Below are positions 17,235 to 26,191 of a stretch of DNA of 62,971 nt, one piece after another; the first letter of the stretch is position 1, and each line of letters starts with the position of its first letter. The stretch lies in the NCBI GenBank assembly GCA_903868545.1, contig CAIPVR010000293.1:1-62971 (forward strand). Reading direction: 5' to 3'. The translations under genes and the position numbers were made by a program. This DNA is from an uncultured Actinomycetes bacterium (GTDB lineage Bacteria; Actinomycetota; Acidimicrobiia; Acidimicrobiales; Microtrichaceae). The notes under the pieces were generated by a model. The model was not told where the DNA came from and ran no database searches. It saw nothing but the letters and a program-made list of their open reading frames with translations.

Positions 17235-18278
17235 TCAGGGCGTCGCCAGCGCCACCAGACGGCGCACCGCGGCCTCGGAGTCGTCGTCCACCACACGGCC
17301 GTGCGCGGCCCGGAACAACCGGTCGTTGACCGCCCGGCCCACCCCGTCGGCGGGCACGGCGGTGGCCAGCAGGAGGCCGGCACCCGCCCGGTCGGCCTCA
17401 CGCAGCGCGCCGTACAACTCGGCGGCGGCCAGGGTCGGGTCGTCGGGCAGGCGCAGGACGCACACCGTCGGGCCCTCGGCCGCCACCGCGGACTCGAGCC
17501 GCCGGGCCAGGTCGCGCCCTCCCTCCACCAGCACCACCGGCGTGGCCGGCGCGTAGTGACGCAGGAAGCGTCCCGGTGCCGCGGACGGGACGTCCTCGTC
17601 CACCGCCTGCCGTCGCGGCGCCCGCACGTCCCCGAGGACGGCCCGGAGGTCCTCGACCGTGACCGCTCCCGGCCGCAGCACGGTCGGCACCTCCGCGGTG
17701 AGGTCGAGCACGGTCGACTCGATGCCGAGCGGGGCCGGGCCCGCATCGAGCACCAGGTCCACCCTGTCGGCGAGTTCCTCCACCACGTGGGCCGCGGACG
17801 TGGGGCTGACCCGGCCGAACCGGTTCGCCGAGGGTGCCGCCACCGGCGCGCCCGCCGCGGCCACCAGGGCCCGGGCCACGGGGTGGGCCGGCACCCGGAC
17901 GCCCACCGTGGGACCACCGGCCGTGACCTCGTCGGGGACCCCGGGCCCTCTGGCCAGCACGAGGGTGAGGGGACCCGGCCAGAACCGCTCGGCGAGCGCC
18001 GCCGCCGCCGGCGGCCAGGTCCGGGCCACGGCGGCGGCACCCGCCGGATCCGCGGCGTGCACGATCAGCGGGTCGGTGGGCGGCCGGCCCTTCACGGTGA
18101 AGATCCGGCCGAGCGCACCGCGGTCGGTGAGCAGCGCACCCAGCCCGTACACGGTCTCGGTGGGGAACGCGACCAGCCCGCCCCGTCGCAGCACCCGGGC
18201 CGCACCGTCGATCACCGCGGCCCCGGGCCGGACGGCGTCGACGCGCACGACGGCACCGGGGGGCGTGGGCGGGACCAT
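17235..18278 (-). CDS. sua5: L-threonylcarbamoyladenylate synthase, long (Sua5) form
   Basis: This enzyme makes threonylcarbamoyl-AMP for t6A modification of ANN-decoding tRNAs. The 347-residue protein has an N-terminal YrdC domain with GGLVAFPTETVYGLGA, VKGRPPTDPLIVH, FWPGPLTLVL and PSANRFGRVSPTSA. After a linker (GRFLRHYAP, the Sua5 hinge signature) comes a C-terminal Sua5 domain of about 130 residues. ATG at 18276-18278; a TAGCGT -10 lies nine bases upstream. It is divergent from the acyltransferase at 18324 with 45 bases between them. Confidence 0.93.
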   Translation of the reverse strand: MVPPTPPGAVVRVDAVRPGAAVIDGAARVLRRGGLVAFPTETVYGLGALLTDRGALGRIFTVKGRPPTDPLIVHAADPAGAAAVARTWPPAAAALAERFWPGPLTLVLARGPGVPDEVTAGGPTVGVRVPAHPVARALVAAAGAPVAAPSANRFGRVSPTSAAHVVEELADRVDLVLDAGPAPLGIESTVLDLTAEVPTVLRPGAVTVEDLRAVLGDVRAPRRQAVDEDVPSAAPGRFLRHYAPATPVVLVEGGRDLARRLESAVAAEGPTVCVLRLPDDPTLAAAELYGALREADRAGAGLLLATAVPADGVGRAVNDRLFRAAHGRVVDDDSEAAVRRLVALATP

Positions 18279-18323
18279 GCCCCCCGGACGCTACCGGGCC
18301 GCTCCGTGTGCCACCATCGACCC

Positions 18324-20426
18324 GTGAGTGCCCCGCACCACCGGGCCGACGTGCAGGGGCTCCGCGCCGTGGCGGTCCTCCTCGTCGTGGCGTTCCACGT
18401 GGGTGGCAGCCCCGTGGCCCAGACCCGTTCGGGCAGCACCTGGGCGCTCGCCCGCAGCGGGTTCGTGGGCGTGGACGTGTTCTTCGTCATCTCCGGGTTC
18501 GTGATCACCGCCCTCCTCCTGCGGGGCGTCGACCGCGGCGAGGGCATTCCCTTCCGCGACTTCTACGCCCGGAGGGCCCGGCGGATCATGCCCGCGCTCG
18601 CCCTCATGACGGTGCCGGTGCTCGTCGCGTGCGTCGTGGTGCTCGACCCGTTCGGGGCGCAGCAGTTCGCCGCCAGGACGGGGCTCGCGGCCAACGCGTT
18701 CGTGGCCAACGTGTACCTGTACCGCCACACCGGCTACTTCGACGCCAGCGCGGCCTCCAACCCGTTCCTCCACACCTGGTCGCTGTCGGTGGAGGAACAG
18801 ACCTACCTGGTCCTTCCCGCGGCGCTGGCGGTGACCCTGTGGTGGGACCGACGGCGACGGCGGTCCCACCACGCCCCCGGCGCCGACGGGTCGCAGCGGA
18901 CCCCGGTCCGGGCGACGGCCGCGACCGTGGCGGTGACGGCGGCGGTGGCGGTGGCGTCGTTCCTGCTCGCGATGGCGCTGCACGGCGGCCGGCAGCCGTT
19001 CGGGGTGGAGGCCCCGGAGCGGCTCGCGTTCCTGGCCGCACCCACCCGCTGGTGGGAGTTCGCGGCGGGCGCGCTCGTGGCGCTGGCCCTCCGCGCCGGG
19101 CGACGGCCGGGCCGGACGGCCTCCGCCGTGCTGGGCCTCGGCGGTCTGGGCGTGGTGGTGGCGTCCGGGATGCTCATCGACCCGGGTGGGACCTGGCCCT
19201 CGGCCTGGGCACTGGCTCCGGTGCTGGGCACGGCCGCCGTGATCCTCGCCGGCCCCGGGGGTCCGACGGCGCGGGTGCTGGCCGTGCGGCCGCTCACGTG
19301 GCTCGGGGACCGGTCCTACGCCTGGTACCTGTGGCACTGGCCGGCGATCGTCCTCGCGGTGGCCCTCTGGCCCACCACCCCCTGGGTGCCGGCGGTGGCG
19401 GCCGTGACATCGCTGCTCCCCGCGTGGGCGTCCTACCGCTGGGTCGAGCAGCCGATCCGGGTGGCGCCGGGCATCGTCGGCCGACGAGCGGTGCTGCTCG
19501 CGGGCGGGTGCGTGTCGGTGGTGGTGGTCACGGCCGGGGCCGTGCTCCTCGGTTCCCGCGGCGGGTGGGGGCTGGAGGAGGCCGACGGCTGGTACGACAT
19601 GCCGAACGGGCGGAACGTGGGGTGCCACCAGTTCAACCGGGACGCCTCCGGTGACTGGCCCGCCGGGGTGTGCACCACCCCGGCGCCGGGCGACCGGGAC
19701 CCCGGCGGTCGCGACACCGTGCTGGTCCTCGGCGACCTCCAGGCCGACGGTGTCGCCCCCGCCACGGTGCGGGCGGCGGGCTCGCTCGGGTTCCGGACCG
19801 CCCAGTGGAGCCGATCGGGGTGCCCGTTCCTCACCCGGGCCCCGGTCCACGCGGACCGTTGCGCCGAATGGCAGCAGCAGGCGTGGGACCTCGTGGAGCG
19901 ACTCCGGCCGGCGGCGGTGGTGCTGTCGGCTGACGAGGCGGCGTACACGACGGACGCCCCGCCGGAGGAGGAGTTGGCCGGGCCCGACGGCGGCCACCCC
20001 GGTTCGACCAGCGCCGCGGTGCGGTCGTGGGCCGCGTCGCTCGACGCCACGCTCGAGCGCCTCCGGCGCCTCGGCGTGGGCGCGGTGGTGGTGGGTGGCG
20101 CCCCCGACCTGGGGCCGTCGTTCCCCCGCGACCGCCAGTCACTCCTGCGGCCCGACCCCCCGCTGCCGGAGGTGGACCTCGAGGCGGCGAGGCGGCGCCG
20201 GGCCGGGGTCTGGGCCGCCCAGCAGGCGGTGGTGGGGCGGGCCGATGCCGCCGCGCTCGTGGACCCGCTCCCGCTCCTGTGCACGCCGCGCTGCGACGCC
20301 GTGGTTGACGGCCGCTGGCGGTTCCACGAACGGAACCAACTCACCAACGTGGGCAGCGACGTGCTCACCGCCGAGATCCGCCGATCCCTCGAGCAGGTGA
20401 CGACGCCGGGCGCGACCGGGGGCTGA
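18324..20426 (+). CDS. OafA-type membrane acyltransferase with degenerate SGNH domain
   Basis: The 700-residue protein has an N-terminal acyltransferase-3 domain of about ten helices that O-acylates cell-surface glycans. The conserved QGLRAVAVLLVVAFHVGG carries the catalytic His, and GFVGVDVFFVISGFVIT follows. The extracytoplasmic C-terminal domain aligns with SGNH hydrolases, but its block I reads VLVLGDLQADG where active enzymes have GDSH. The late block reads FHERNQLTNVGS where DxxHL is expected. Both the nucleophile Ser and the His are therefore missing, so the domain is probably a binding or structural module. The GTG at 18324 is preceded by a CACCAT -10-like box. Confidence 0.85.
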   Translation: MSAPHHRADVQGLRAVAVLLVVAFHVGGSPVAQTRSGSTWALARSGFVGVDVFFVISGFVITALLLRGVDRGEGIPFRDFYARRARRIMPALALMTVPVLVACVVVLDPFGAQQFAARTGLAANAFVANVYLYRHTGYFDASAASNPFLHTWSLSVEEQTYLVLPAALAVTLWWDRRRRRSHHAPGADGSQRTPVRATAATVAVTAAVAVASFLLAMALHGGRQPFGVEAPERLAFLAAPTRWWEFAAGALVALALRAGRRPGRTASAVLGLGGLGVVVASGMLIDPGGTWPSAWALAPVLGTAAVILAGPGGPTARVLAVRPLTWLGDRSYAWYLWHWPAIVLAVALWPTTPWVPAVAAVTSLLPAWASYRWVEQPIRVAPGIVGRRAVLLAGGCVSVVVVTAGAVLLGSRGGWGLEEADGWYDMPNGRNVGCHQFNRDASGDWPAGVCTTPAPGDRDPGGRDTVLVLGDLQADGVAPATVRAAGSLGFRTAQWSRSGCPFLTRAPVHADRCAEWQQQAWDLVERLRPAAVVLSADEAAYTTDAPPEEELAGPDGGHPGSTSAAVRSWAASLDATLERLRRLGVGAVVVGGAPDLGPSFPRDRQSLLRPDPPLPEVDLEAARRRRAGVWAAQQAVVGRADAAALVDPLPLLCTPRCDAVVDGRWRFHERNQLTNVGSDVLTAEIRRSLEQVTTPGATGG

Positions 20427-20448
20427 GCCGGGCCGGGCCCGGGACGCC

Positions 20449-22827
20449 TCAGTCAGGACAGCGCGGGAGCGCGGGCGCAGCGACCGACGGGTTGTTCACG
20501 AAGTACTCGTCCCTCGGGTTGGTGTCGTGGTTCAGTTCGTCGTCGGCGGGAACGGGCGCGCCGGCGTCGCAGGCGTCGGTGATGCTCGACACCACCCCCC
20601 AGAGGCGGGCACGGTCGGCCTCCGGGATCGACGCCGCGTCGAAGCGCGCCCGGAGCCGGGCCGGGTCGAGGTCGAGGGGCCGCATCGAGGCCACGGCGAA
20701 CCGCGACCCGTTGTAGGCGTCCACCGTGACGATCGCGATGTGGGGGAAGACCGCGCGGAGCGAGTTGAGGACGCGGCCGGTGGGGATCCACGTGGCGACC
20801 ACGCCGTCGGGCGCGAGCCGGTCGCGGATGAGCCGGTAGTACTCCACGGAGAACGTGTTGCCGCTCGCCGCGGACGTGGTGCGCATGGTGTCGGTGACGA
20901 CCACGTCGAGGTCGCCCTTCCCGCCGGACTGGAGTGCGGTCCGGCCATCACCGGTGCGGAGCTCCGAGCGCGGGTCGGCGAGCATCGAGGCCAGCTCCGG
21001 TCGGCCGGGGGCCAGCCGCCGGAGGAGCCGCTCGATGCCACCGCACAGCTCCACGGTGCTCACACTGCGCACCTGTGGGTCAGCGAGCAGCCCGGCGGTG
21101 GTGGAACCGGCACCCAGCCCCACGACCATCGCCCGCGACGGGTCCTCGGCCACCAGCGCGGGGGTCAGTCCCACCAGCACGTGGAAGTCGTCGAAGGGAT
21201 AACCGTTCTGGCTCGCGCCGTTGATGTGGAGCTGGGCGGAGCGGTCGCCGAAGACCTTCACCACCGTGCCGCAGCTCCGGTCGTCCTCCACCAGCAGCTC
21301 CGGCGCCTCCGCCCCGTCGTGGAGGAACGACCAGAGGCCCTGCGTACCGGGCATCGCGAGCACCAGCAGCGCGACGAGCCCGACCCCGACGACACCGGCG
21401 GCCCGACGCGCCCGCCCCGGCCCGGCCGCACCGGACAGGTCGGGCACGGCACCCGCCGGCCGGGTGGCGAGCGCCGCGACCACCACGGCGAGGAGCAACG
21501 CCCCGACGAGGAGCTGCGCCGTGCCACCCGTGCCGAGGCGGTCGAGCAGCACCAGCCCGGTGAGCAGCGTCCCGCCCACGTTGCCCGCGAACTGCGCGGC
21601 GCCCAGCAGGCCCGTCCGTCGTCCGAGCGACCGGAGGTCGCGGGTGACCAACGCCTGCGCGAAGGGCAACGCGAAGCCCATCAGGAGCACGGGGAGCGCC
21701 ATGAGGAGGACGGGTACCACCACCGCGGCCACGAACACCGGGCCGGCCGTCACCCCGCCGAAGCCGCCGGCGAGGCCGTCGCTGTTGAACCACTGGCGCA
21801 GCGGCCCCCACAGCGGGGTCGACGGGACGAGCCGCACCAGCACCGTCCAGCAGAGCGCCGTGGCCCCGGCCACCGCGAGCTGCGTCCCGAGGAACCAGCG
21901 GCGCGGCGGGCCCACCCGGCGGACCGCCCGGCTCCCGGCCGCTGCACCGGCGGCCCAGAGCACCAGGTAGCCGGCCAGCACGTACGGGAACGAGTAGGCG
22001 TTGGAGCGCATGGCCGCGTCCACCACGCGGAAGAACACCGTCTGCAGGCCCAGCGCCACGGCACCGGTCACGGCCACCACGACGAGCCACGGCCACACCC
22101 GTCGTGGGGCCCCGTCGGGAGCGGCGTCATCCGCCGGCACCGTGGCCCCTCCGTCCCCGTCGGGGACGTCGGCGGCGCCCGGGGCGTCGGGGGCCACCCC
22201 CGCCGAACCGGCGCGGACCCGGGGGACCGCCCACCACGCGAGCAACCCGGCGGCGAGGTAGCCGACCGCCGCGAGCCGGGTGGCGGCCACCAGGCCGAGC
22301 GTGCCGATCACGTACCACCCGGCCACCAGCGCACCGACGGCGCCGCCGAGGGTGTTGACCGCCACGAGCCGCCCGACCACCGCGCCGGCGTCCTCGGGTC
22401 GCGGCACCACGGCGCGGGCCAGCAGCGGGAGGGTCGCGCCCATGAGCAGCGTGGGTGCGGCGACGGCGGCGAAGGTCGCCGCGAACTGCACGGCGGGTGA
22501 GGCGCCCGCGGGCACCAGGCCGCTCAGGAGCGGCACGCTCACCGCCGCCGCGGCCGCCACCGCGAGATTGAGCACCGCGAACCACCGGGCGGACGCCGCG
22601 GCGCCGATCCGGTCCGCCAGGCGGCCGCCGACCGCGCTGCCCACCCCGAGCCCGAACAGGAACGCCGCCACCGTCACCGTCATCGACAGCAGGTCCACCC
22701 CGGACCGCAGGGCGAGCACCCGCTGCCACGCCACCTGCAGCGCCAGCGCCGAGGCGCCCGTGGTGGCCACGGTCAACCACAGCGCGCCGCGCACCCGGCC
22801 ACCGACGCGCGGCTCGCCCCCGTCCAT
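20449..22827 (-). CDS. membrane-fused spermidine synthase-like protein
   Basis: The 792-residue product joins an MFS-like hydrophobic domain (about 12-14 helices, residues 1-500) to a C-terminal Rossmann methyltransferase/aminopropyltransferase-like domain. The latter shows MVVGLGAGSTTAGLL (nucleotide loop), VELCGGIERLL (acidic end of strand 2) and VVVTDTMRTTSAASG at the active-site position. Similar fusions are annotated as fused MFS/spermidine synthase, but polyamine synthesis has not been shown for most of them. The ATG at 22825-22827 lies eight bases after a TATCCT -10. Divergent from the LLM oxidoreductase; convergent with the acyltransferase gene. Confidence 0.8.
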   Translation of the reverse strand: MDGGEPRVGGRVRGALWLTVATTGASALALQVAWQRVLALRSGVDLLSMTVTVAAFLFGLGVGSAVGGRLADRIGAAASARWFAVLNLAVAAAAAVSVPLLSGLVPAGASPAVQFAATFAAVAAPTLLMGATLPLLARAVVPRPEDAGAVVGRLVAVNTLGGAVGALVAGWYVIGTLGLVAATRLAAVGYLAAGLLAWWAVPRVRAGSAGVAPDAPGAADVPDGDGGATVPADDAAPDGAPRRVWPWLVVVAVTGAVALGLQTVFFRVVDAAMRSNAYSFPYVLAGYLVLWAAGAAAGSRAVRRVGPPRRWFLGTQLAVAGATALCWTVLVRLVPSTPLWGPLRQWFNSDGLAGGFGGVTAGPVFVAAVVVPVLLMALPVLLMGFALPFAQALVTRDLRSLGRRTGLLGAAQFAGNVGGTLLTGLVLLDRLGTGGTAQLLVGALLLAVVVAALATRPAGAVPDLSGAAGPGRARRAAGVVGVGLVALLVLAMPGTQGLWSFLHDGAEAPELLVEDDRSCGTVVKVFGDRSAQLHINGASQNGYPFDDFHVLVGLTPALVAEDPSRAMVVGLGAGSTTAGLLADPQVRSVSTVELCGGIERLLRRLAPGRPELASMLADPRSELRTGDGRTALQSGGKGDLDVVVTDTMRTTSAASGNTFSVEYYRLIRDRLAPDGVVATWIPTGRVLNSLRAVFPHIAIVTVDAYNGSRFAVASMRPLDLDPARLRARFDAASIPEADRARLWGVVSSITDACDAGAPVPADDELNHDTNPRDEYFVNNPSVAAPALPRCPD

Positions 22828-22896
22828 CCACGTCGAGGATACGGGCTGTCCGTGCGGGCGGTGCCGCGCCGGGCGGGCCCCGCTACCGTCGCCCCG

Positions 22897-23832
22897 ATGA
22901 GCCATCCACGACGCCTCCGGTTCGCCGTCGAACTGCACCACCCGTTCCCGGGGCGGAACTGGGCCGACACCGCCCGGGAGGCCGAGCAGCTCGGCTATTC
23001 CACGGCCTTCTTCCCCGACCACTTCGACGAGGGACCCGGCCCGCTGGTGGGGATGGCGCTGTGCGCGGCGGCCACCACCGAGATGCGGGTGGGCGCCCTC
23101 GTGCTCGACTGCGACTACCGCCACCCGGTGGTGGTGGCGCGGGAGCTCGCGACGCTGGACGCCGAGTTCCCCGGCCGCATCGAGGTGGGTCTCGGCGCCG
23201 GCTGGAAGGCGTGGGACTACGCGGCCTCGGGCATCCCGATGGACCGGCCGGGCGTGCGGGTGTCGCGGATGATGGAGCACCTGCAGGTGCTCCGGGGGCT
23301 GTGGTCCGAGGGCCCGTTCTCCTTCGAGGGCGAGCACTACCGGATCGAGGAGCTCGACGGAACCCCCGCACCCGGTCGTCCCGGCGGTCCCCCGGTGCTC
23401 ATCGGCGGGGGCGCGCCGCGCCTGCTGCGGTTCGCCGGCGCGCACGCCGACATCGTCGGGGTGAACGCCTCGATCCACTCCGGGGAGATCGACACCGAGG
23501 CCGCCCACGACGGGCTGCCGACCCGCATCGACGAGAAGGTCGGCTGGGTGCGCGAGGGCGCCGGGAACCGCTTCGACGACCTCGAGCTCAACGCCTGGCT
23601 CGCCGTCGCCCAGCTCACCGACGACCCGGCCGTGCCCGCGATGGTGGCCGAGCTGTTCGCGACCGACGAGGCGTCGCTGCGGTCGTCCCCGCTCGCGCTG
23701 GTGGGCACCGAGGGCGAGGTGGAGGAGCAGTTGCTCGCCCGCAGGGAGCGCTGGGGCTACTCGTACCACGTGGTCCCGGGCGACTCGGCCCACGAGTTCG
23801 CCCCGGTCGTCGGGCGCCTCACCGGCACCTGA
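22897..23832 (+). CDS. F420-dependent LLM-class oxidoreductase (TIGR03621 type)
   Basis: This 311-residue luciferase-like TIM-barrel protein probably uses reduced F420 or flavin as hydride carrier. The family features seen are REAEQLGYSTAFFPDHF (first helix/strand), TTEMRVGALVLDCDYRHPV, ELATLDAEFPGRIEVGLGAGW and PPVLIGGGAPRLLRFAGAHAD. The ATG at 22897 is preferred over the upstream 22852 start because of the TACCGT -10 seven bases before it and because the family begins here. The substrate is unknown. Presence of cofC in the same window supports F420 rather than FMN. Confidence 0.85.
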   Translation: MSHPRRLRFAVELHHPFPGRNWADTAREAEQLGYSTAFFPDHFDEGPGPLVGMALCAAATTEMRVGALVLDCDYRHPVVVARELATLDAEFPGRIEVGLGAGWKAWDYAASGIPMDRPGVRVSRMMEHLQVLRGLWSEGPFSFEGEHYRIEELDGTPAPGRPGGPPVLIGGGAPRLLRFAGAHADIVGVNASIHSGEIDTEAAHDGLPTRIDEKVGWVREGAGNRFDDLELNAWLAVAQLTDDPAVPAMVAELFATDEASLRSSPLALVGTEGEVEEQLLARRERWGYSYHVVPGDSAHEFAPVVGRLTGT

Positions 23833-23870
23833 AGCCTGCTGGTACCCTGCGCGCCGAAGGGGGTTCGGCG

Positions 23871-25322
23871 ATGCGAACGGCTCGGCGGGGGAACGGACGG
23901 CGCGTGGCGGTGGCCGCGGCCCTGGTACTCACGATGGCGACGGTGGCCTCGGCGTGTTCGTCACCGCCGCTGGCGACCTTCCCGGCCGGCCCGGGCGTGG
24001 TCACCACCGAGCGGCCCGACGTGGTGGGCCCGCTCACCCTGCGCGGCCGCGACCTGGTCGACGGCGAGGGCAGGGTGGTGATCATCCACGGTACGAACGT
24101 GGTGACGAAGTCGCCCCCGTTCCACGCCACCACGAGCGGTGCCCTCTCCCCCGCCCAGCTGGCCGCGATGCAGCGGGACGGCCTGAACGGCGTGCGCCTG
24201 GGCGTGTGGCCCGCGTCGCTGATGCCGGCGCCGGGCGTGGTCGACACGGCCTACCTCGAGGAGATCGCGGCCAACGTGCGGACGCTGTCGGACGCCGGCA
24301 TGTGGGTGCTGCTCGACCTCCACCAGGACGTCTTCACGGGCATGCCCGACTGGGCCACCACGCCCGCCGCCGCCGCCCTGCCCGACCTGGTGCCGGGCGC
24401 CGAGGGCGCGTCCTGGGCGCTCGCCTACGCATCGCCCCGCTCGCTGCGCCAGTGGGACGACTGGTGGGCGCAGGTCCCGATCGCCGGTGGCCGCAGCGCC
24501 ATCGACTGGTTCGGCGACGGGGTGGCCGCGCTGGCGGCCCGCTTCCGCGACGAGCCCGGCGTGATCGGCATCGACCCGCTCAACGAGCCGTTCGCCGGCA
24601 GCGCCTTCCTCGACTGCCTGGGCACCTGCGGCGACCGCTACCGCGCGGTCGAGGCGATGCACCGCTCGTTCACCGACAAGGTCCGCGCCGTGGCCCCGGA
24701 CATGAACATGTGGTGGGAGCCGTTCACCATCGGCACCCCGTTCCCCGGCACGCCCGACCCGGGCCCGGGGGTGGGCCACAACTTCCACGCCTACTGCCTG
24801 GGCACCGACTCCGGGAAGCCGGAGCAGCCCGCGCCCGAGGCGTCGGCCCTCTGCGACGGCATCTTCACCTCGATCTTCGACGCCGCCGACGACCTCCGTA
24901 CCCGCTGGGACGCGCCGGCGATGCTCACCGAGTTCGGGGCGTCCGGCAGCCCACTCAACAGCACCCGGACCACACAGCTCGCCGACGAGCGACTCATGTC
25001 GTGGTTCCACTGGGCGTGGGGCACCTACCCCGAGGTGGTCCGCACGAACCTCGTGCGGACCTCCGCACAGGCGACCGCCGGCCGCCCGACCCTGCAGCGA
25101 TTCGACCCGACGACCGGGTCGTACGAGCTGCGATTCGTGCCTGACCCGTCGGTCACCGCCCCCACCTCCGTGGTGGCACCCACCGAGGTGTACCCGGCCG
25201 GCTACACCGTCGACGTCACCGGCGGTGCCGTGACCTCGGCGCCGGACGCGGGGCGCATCACCGTGGTCGCCGACCCGGGCGCCGGCGAGGTCGTGGTGCG
25301 GGTGGCACGGCGCACCACCTAG
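23871..25322 (+). CDS. GH5 endoglycoceramidase-like secreted lipoprotein
   Basis: The 483-residue protein has an N-terminal signal ending in a lipobox-like ASAC (cysteine about residue 29), then a GH5 TIM barrel. Motifs typical of endoglycoceramidases and related beta-glycosidases are FHGTN-like IIHGTNVV, LLDLHQDVF, PLNEPFAGS (acid/base Glu) and AMLTEFGASG (nucleophile Glu). A small C-terminal beta domain of about 100 residues ends the protein. The predicted role is extracellular hydrolysis of a beta-glycosidic bond, possibly to a lipid aglycone. ATG at 23871 follows GAAGGGGG. A TACCCT -10 lies 23 bases before the ATG. Confidence 0.83.
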   Translation: MRTARRGNGRRVAVAAALVLTMATVASACSSPPLATFPAGPGVVTTERPDVVGPLTLRGRDLVDGEGRVVIIHGTNVVTKSPPFHATTSGALSPAQLAAMQRDGLNGVRLGVWPASLMPAPGVVDTAYLEEIAANVRTLSDAGMWVLLDLHQDVFTGMPDWATTPAAAALPDLVPGAEGASWALAYASPRSLRQWDDWWAQVPIAGGRSAIDWFGDGVAALAARFRDEPGVIGIDPLNEPFAGSAFLDCLGTCGDRYRAVEAMHRSFTDKVRAVAPDMNMWWEPFTIGTPFPGTPDPGPGVGHNFHAYCLGTDSGKPEQPAPEASALCDGIFTSIFDAADDLRTRWDAPAMLTEFGASGSPLNSTRTTQLADERLMSWFHWAWGTYPEVVRTNLVRTSAQATAGRPTLQRFDPTTGSYELRFVPDPSVTAPTSVVAPTEVYPAGYTVDVTGGAVTSAPDAGRITVVADPGAGEVVVRVARRTT

Positions 25323-25332
25323 CGTCGCCGGG

Positions 25333-26145
25333 GTGAGCCTCCCCACCCCCTCCCCCACCAGCACCGCCCTCGTCACCGGCGCCTCGTCCGGGATCGGCGT
25401 GGAGCTCGCACGGGGCCTGGTCCGGCGAGGCCACGGCGTCACTCTCCTGGCCCGGCGGGCCGACCGGCTCGAGGACCTCGCCGGGGAGCTCCGCCGCAGC
25501 GGGGTGCGGGTGGAGGTGCTCGCCCGCGACCTGGCCGACCCCGCCGGACGCGGCGGGATCGCGGAGGAGTTGGCCGAGCGCGGCCTCGAGGTGTCGGTCC
25601 TCGTGAACAACGCCGGGCTGTCCACCCTCGGCCCGGTGCACCGCGGCGACACCGAGGCCGAACTGCGGATGGTGGAGGTGGACGTGATGGCGGTGGTGGA
25701 GCTGTGCAGCCGGCTCGTGCCACCGATGGTCGAGCGGGGCGCCGGTGCGGTGCTCAACGTGGCCTCCACCGCGTCGTTCCAGCCGCTGCCCGGCCAGGCC
25801 GGCTACGGCGCGTCGAAGGCGTTCGTCCGCTCCTACACCGAGGCGCTGGCCGCCGAGCTCCGGGGGACCGGGGTGCACGCCACCGTCCTGTGCCCCGGGC
25901 CCGTGGAGACCGAGTTCGGCGACGTGGCGGGCTTCGACGCCGACGCCACCAAGGAGACCCTCCCGTCCTTCATGTGGGAGACCCCGCAAGCGGTGGCCGA
26001 CGTGGGGCTGCACGCCCTTGCCGCCGGGCGGACCGTGGCCATCCCGGGCCCGGCCAACCGGGCGCTGGCCATGGTCTCCTACCTCACGCCGAAGCGCCTG
26101 CTGCTGCCACTGCTCGCCCGCCAGCACCCGGGCCTGCGGGACTGA
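25333..26145 (+). CDS. short-chain dehydrogenase/reductase
   Basis: This 270-residue classical SDR has an N-terminal NAD(P) loop TGASSGIGVELA, NNAGLSTLG, a catalytic Ser in VASTASF and the YGASKAF (YxxxK) motif. An Arg-rich sequence after the glycine loop (LARRADRLEDL) favours NADP(H). GTG start 10 bases after the upstream stop implies an operon with the GH5 gene. The substrate is unknown; the C-terminal VSYLTPKRLLLPLLARQ resembles SDRs that act near membranes or on lipids. Confidence 0.87.
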   Translation: MSLPTPSPTSTALVTGASSGIGVELARGLVRRGHGVTLLARRADRLEDLAGELRRSGVRVEVLARDLADPAGRGGIAEELAERGLEVSVLVNNAGLSTLGPVHRGDTEAELRMVEVDVMAVVELCSRLVPPMVERGAGAVLNVASTASFQPLPGQAGYGASKAFVRSYTEALAAELRGTGVHATVLCPGPVETEFGDVAGFDADATKETLPSFMWETPQAVADVGLHALAAGRTVAIPGPANRALAMVSYLTPKRLLLPLLARQHPGLRD

Positions 26146-26191
26146 CACGGAGCCGGGCGCGAGTCGACACCGGCGTCGGCAGCGGGTCCGC

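Noticed and set aside
18241-18330. Operator shared by sua5 and the acyltransferase
   Set aside because: Only weak -10-like hexamers on each strand were found; no palindrome or repeat stands out.
20527-22500. 657-codon plus-strand frame opposite the spermidine-synthase-like gene
   Set aside because: Composition is antisense-like (His, Arg, Gly, Glu runs) with no domain; the minus frame has clear membrane helices and a Rossmann motif.
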